Shown here piece by piece: positions 13,601 through 19,600 of a stretch of DNA of 21,296 nucleotides; position 1 is the first letter of the stretch, and the number at the start of each line of letters is the position of its first letter. This stretch comes from Saccoglossus kowalevskii (lineage: Eukaryota; Hemichordata; Enteropneusta; Harrimaniidae), in assembly GCF_000003605.2 (NCBI RefSeq), contig NW_003122921.1, positions 88,367 through 109,662 on the forward strand, in the 5' to 3' direction. The notes beneath the pieces are model-generated. The model had not been told where the DNA came from, did no database searches, and was given only the letters and a program-made list of their open reading frames with translations. Both the position numbers and the translations under genes were made by a program.

Positions 13601-16600
13601 TTGATTGAAAAGATTGTTTTCTTCCCGAAAGCTTACCAATTCAGACCTTATCACTCTTTCCGAAGGCTTTTGTTAGATATGAGGCCATTATATATAGATC
13701 TGTAGTTTTGGGGTAATATTGCCACATTTTATGAACAGGGGAAATTACTGCTTGCTATTCATGCCTGAGTTTGTAGATTGAATAGGAAAAAGTGGCTGTG
13801 CAGTTTTTTAACAACATCTGGTCCAGGCGATGCATCCAGAGGCAGTACTCAAATGGCTTTGCTCACATCTTTCATTTTGAAATCAAAATCTTCCAGCGTT
13901 TGTTTTCATCTATTTAACTCCAGAAAGAAAGTACTAGGGTTATAAACCATTTTGGTATTAATTGATCAATATTTCAGCACTGCTCTCATTGTCTGCAATA
14001 CATTCATTTTTATCATTTGATCATGAGCATAGACACACCTATGTTGGTTATGTATGTGCTTCAAATAGAGCAAATACGGTACCAGAGGAAGTGAAATTAA
14101 AGTTTTCAAAGATGATGCATTTGCACACTATTTTCATTTTACTGGTGTCAATGCTGATTATAAAATAGGTTTCTATAACCTACATGTATTTTACTACTTT
14201 CATTTATACATACCTTACACCCAGTCGACAGTAAGGTACCGATTGAAACTCTTGGGCAATAAAACACCTATATTTTGCCACAGATTGACAGGTCTCAAAT
14301 AGCATCCTTAACACTAAAAGTATGAGCGAGTCAGTCAATGTGCAAGGAATTTGTTAGAAATACTTACACAGTTCATGTTGCTACTGGTTTTATGCTACAA
14401 TTTCACCAAATGAATGAACACGTAGCTCAAGCCGAAATTTTAGTTTCACCTCCAGGCAATTTTAAACCAGAGGCTCGAAATGAACATGCTTTATTTGATG
14501 GCACCAAGTACTGTGTACCAACAAATGGTGTCACCTAGCATGATAATGAAATTAAATTAAAATGTATTGTACCTCATCGTGATAAAACTAGGAGCAGAAA
14601 ATCCAAGAACATGTAGGTGCTCAGAATGATTTTACTGCCGAGTGGGAGGAAACTATGGATTCACAAGTACATGATTAAAATCCTGTTGCAGTGCACCACT
14701 ATGTGGGCCAGAACAGCATTGGACAGCTTGAATGAGACGATATGACACCATAGTCAATATCAACTGATGATCAGGCAATAATTCTTTGAAGTTACTACTG
14801 TACAGTCAAGCTATTATTGTGAAAAAGGTCTGAGAGTCTCGTCCAGTTGTATGTAAATTATTTTCTGATGCTATACCAGAAGGAAACAATGTTGCAATAG
14901 CTGCATCTCAAACTGCCACTTCCCAAGTGGGGAAATGTGATACAGTATTTAAAAACTGTAGTTATCCAGGCAAGGCATTCACGAAACAGGAGAAAGTAAA
15001 TTTGAGGATCTATGGAAAGGGTTGACTTGTAAAATCTAATTCGGAGGCAACGTTACACAGAATGCATGCTAGAATCACGGTCATCTACAATTGCAAAAGT
15101 GCTCATACAATGATAAGGATTGCATTCTTTGGCAGAATGTCCTTGGTAGCTTGGACGTGTATCACTATACCATGTATTTCTATGGATTCTATGCTGAAGA
15201 ACAATGGTCGAAGCGTTGTGGAAAGGAAACAGCACAATGTCAACTTTGAAGTAATCCTGTGCAACCAAATTTATATATGTTGCACAATGTCTTGTTACAC
15301 TTTTCAACAATTAGCCCAAAGTGCATTTTTCTGAGAGTTTTCAGCTTTTGTTTTCATCGTGATGGTTGCCTGGCGGTGAAAATACCTAGATGTCTGCCCC
15401 TGAGAACAGGCATCTCTGCATATGCGGGAATTCCTGGGAAACCTGCGGATGTGGTCTGGTTCCTAGTCCTGCACTGATCGCTGATGCACAATTCAAACAG
15501 GGATGACTTAGTATGGAATGTGCATACTCCACATTTCCTGTAGTGTCATACCTTGACTTTTTATGACACCTGGATGTTTTGGACAAATGGTAGTCAAACA
15601 TGACTAGTGTTCCTGGGTATCAATTTCAACACACAATCGACTTAGTCCGACCCTCACTAGATATGGCTTGCATGCTATGCTAGAACAAGAGTGAGAAAAG
15701 TTGAGAAGGTCACCATTTTGGTTGCATATATCAAATCTGTGGACAGACTTTGTAAGCCTAAGACGAGAATCTCAGATTGGTTTATCACTTGGAGAGCTAA
15801 GTGGTATGCCAACCGTACAAATACTGACACAAGACTACAGGGAGCTTGATGATTCCATCAATGTTTCAGTTAGTCTTCAAAGCTCTCCAACAATATAGTT
15901 AAGAGAGGTTTGTGTAAGTACATGTATGTGTCCAATAACATAGCCAGGCTATAACATGATTCTACCTTGTGCTTCTATTGATATTCATGTGAATGGTTTC
16001 ATGACTGGTGTGATGGAAAACTGGCAAATTCACTGGAGCAGTCTGTTTCCTTAGCAGTGAATTTTTTTCGACTATTTGTTTCACATAAAATATCTTGTGC
16101 CTTTCAATCAGATCCACAGATAGCATCTTTGTTCACGTTTTACTATAAACAGCTAACTGCTGGCAATAGCCCTACTGAGGATGACAGAAACTTCATGTTT
16201 TTGAGAGTTGCCCTTTTACTGTATGCCCCCCTGTTGAGGCAGTGTTGCTGACATTGATCCAGCAGAAAACCTTTCATCAGGTGAAATTAAGCAATTCCCT
16301 TGCTTACAGGAGTTTTCTTTAGTGCAGTGTAAAAAACCTGTTAAACTAGTTTTCAGTTAACACAAATCATTCCGAACACATAAATTTTTTCATTTCCATT
16401 CAGAGTAGTCATCTGGGTCAAAAGATAGAATATACAACAGTGAGTAAATTGCTTTACTAGCTTCTAGTAATAGTGAGACTTGAGATTCCCTTTTCCTACT
16501 GGGTATTTATCATTGACATAATTGTTGGTTCAGGGATTCAGACAGATTACCTGCCTCCTAGGTGTGCTTTTGTAGTCTGTCCAAGAGTTTCAGTCGATAT

Positions 16601-19600
16601 CTTTTTATCTACTTCATGTAGGTGTAAGGTAAGTATGGCTGAACATTAACAAATTAAAAATTTAACATAGGTTATAATTTGAGATTTCACAAAGTTGAAG
16701 TCATACCTTATTCGGCCGACTTCCTGTCACTTCATCTTCTGCAACTTCAGTCAGTGGACAATTTATAACTATTGCTAGGGCTCCCAATAGGGGCGTAATT
16801 TGACATATCAAGTCTGCGGGGTAATAGGTGTTCTAGTTTCAATCAACACTTATCCTTGATTGAGTGTGAGGTAGGTATGGCTTCACAATGTAAAATGTCA
16901 AATTATCATCAAGGTGAGTTTAACACTGTATAATCCATAATGACGCACATTTTTTTTTCTCTTATAATTCTGTTCCATGCTCTCAATTTTACTTTAAGTC
17001 TATGGCAACTGAAGAATTTAGTTTGTTATTGATGGTGATATGAGATATTTTTTTTTGTTCTTCCCCTATGTCTATTGGTTTATAGGATTGAGCTGAGATA
17101 CATCATAAGTCTCCTCGGTCGAGGTGATGAATCAACAATTGAGAAATTGTTAGCTGCGTGTAAATACCAAAAGTAAGAACAAGTTGTTACTTAAAACGAC
17201 TTGCTGTGATTTGCTGTGTGTCCAATCGTTTTTCATATTCCATATTAACAAATTAACTCGTATGGTCTCGGACAGAATGATTGTTTGTGTACATACGCTT
17301 GTAGCTGAGAAATATAACAACCCATTTCACTCACATGGATCATGTCAAATTCACAGCATCGTGAAATTCTTAATATATTTTTTATGTTCATGGACAGCAA
17401 AATTCTGCTTAGAGGATTGTTGCTGGTCCAATTATTTTCCGTACCACATATTAACTCGTATGATCTTCAACAAATTGATTCGTGTACACCTGTAGCTAAG
17501 ACATGTTAAAAAAAATTCCATTTCATCCACATAAATCATGTGAATTAAACAGCATCGTAAAATTCTAAATATATTTTTCATCTGCTACTGAGATTTGCTA
17601 TGTGTCTAATTGTGTTTCATGTTCTTTATAAATTTGTATGGTCTCACACAAACTGAATGTTTGTGTACAAACACATGTAGCTGAGACATATCATACGCAC
17701 GAATCATATCAAATTCACAGCATCGTATATTTCTCAAATTTGTGGACAGTGAAATTCTGTTACTGATTACTGTGTGAGTTGAAAGTTTCATTGTATTACA
17801 CAATGCATATGTCTACATTACCCAGGGTAAGGGGTGTCCATGTTTGCCAAAATACAAACAGTATTCCATGATCATGTCGTTTTCACTTTGTTTCACACAT
17901 ATTCAGGAAAGATAAACTAGAATACATTTTTCTTGAACAAAAACGGCAATCTGCTAACTTTGAAAATGTAATTCAAGCCATATTTCATAGGCTAAAACAC
18001 AGTACACAGAATAGCACACATCATTCCATATATATTATGACCAACTTCTTTCCAGCGAAAGTATTTCTTATTGTTGAACACCTGGACTTTAGATAATCAT
18101 GTGATTGCTGTAAAATTGAAGAGATACTGAATAGACCTTCAACGCAAATGCTGAGAGAGCTATGCGATTCATTTTTTGCCCCTTAAATGGTGTTTCGTTT
18201 GTTCGTGTCATCGAGTCCACTGTTCTCTTGACCTATGTATAACCATGGACTTTGGATCAGTGCACATGATGATGGGAAAGAATAGTACACTTTTTAAGGA
18301 GAAAATACAAGCTGTGTGGTTTACTCATTCTCAACAAAATCGTGCTGGCCATTTTCGTGTAAGATCTATTGCATATGACAGGGTCATCTTATACCCAGTA
18401 GTGTATTCATTTATCTTCTAATTATATCAAAATCATGTCATTAAACTTCCACAGTCAAGGTTAAGTGTATTATATATTGTCAATACATATTTGCTTTATT
18501 GGTAGTGCTTAAACCATAGAAAAGTGTCTGCAGGCAGAATAAGTCATATTTCAATAATCCAGTACGCAATTAATGATATTTTTGATTCATGTGAGCTACT
18601 GGAGATGTGCCTTCTAATAAAGTAAATACATCTAGTCAATGCTACAACATTTAAAACTATGCTTAGATAATAATAAGATTACATTAGAATTGATTAGTAC
18701 AATACAGTATACACATATATTGTAGATAATGTTGCGCGCCTATATTTTCCACTGTTTACTATCTACACTGAATACAACAATCAGTTTTCAAGCTAAATAC
18801 ATGCATACACAGTTCTTGAAATGTTTATCCTAAATTCTGACCTGTGCAGCATTGTCAGATCGTTTTTTTCTCTCCAACAAAGTAGCATAAAATTCTCAAG
18901 AACTTCAGTGAGCAATATTGTCTCATTGAACTAAAAGCATCCAGTGAAAATTTCCTTTGACCATTAACAAATTAATATTTTTTATTATACTTTAATTGTT
19001 ATGGCTTTCCTATCAAACAGATTTGTATATATTCCTGTTTCTACTTACAGTTGAATGAAAAATGTTATTGTAATCTCTAAAATATCTTTATACTTGACCT
19101 GAACTGACCTTACTTTCCATACATTTCTTCACCTTACTTTTCGTATCTTACCTTTACCTTACATACTTACCTCACCTTCCTTGCTTGACCATATCTTACC
19201 TTAACTTTCCTGATCTTCCAGACCTTACCCTTCCATAATTTACATTACTTTCCAAACCTTGCCCTACCTTACCCCCTTACCATATTTTACCTCCTTACCT
19301 TACATTATCCTTTTTACCTAGCCTTACCATACCTTATTTTTTACCTTTCATACCTTACCATACAAATGTACCATACCCTGCCCTAGCATACCTTACTCGA
19401 CATGGTCCAACCTTACCTTGTGCATTCTGTTCTGTACCTTACTATACCATGCATGCCATGCCATACCATATCATACTGTACTGTACCACACCATACCATA
19501 TCATAACCTGCCAGTACCATGCCTTACCAAATCATTTTTCCCATTTGCTTTTACACTGCAGTTGTATGTCGGGTATATTGAAATATATATTTATTTCGCT

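Larger units (their letters stand above)
14082..17085 (+). other. PPIP5K intron 7, middle part, up to the candidate exon
   Basis: About 3 kb. It holds a decayed coding-like stretch (14338-15060 and perhaps on to 16250) and the second copy of a dispersed repeat (15220-15365). The last 40 nt (17047-17085) form a strong pyrimidine tract and acceptor for the block at 17086. The remaining sequence shows nothing recognisable. Confidence 0.55.

Noticed and set aside
8244-17085. A third copy of exon 8 elsewhere in intron 7
   Set aside because: Looking by eye for the ELR start and the caaaa|gt(a/g)ag end revealed no other block of the right length and phase. A proper alignment search could still find one.
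17184-17803. Open frames of 103 (+) and 65 (-) codons
   Set aside because: They are produced by the tandem repeat and share no known protein features.
18176-18421. 81-codon plus-strand open frame as a possible further PPIP5K exon
   Set aside because: PPIP5K is complete across the exon 7-8 junction without it, and neither its frame nor its sequence fits the family.
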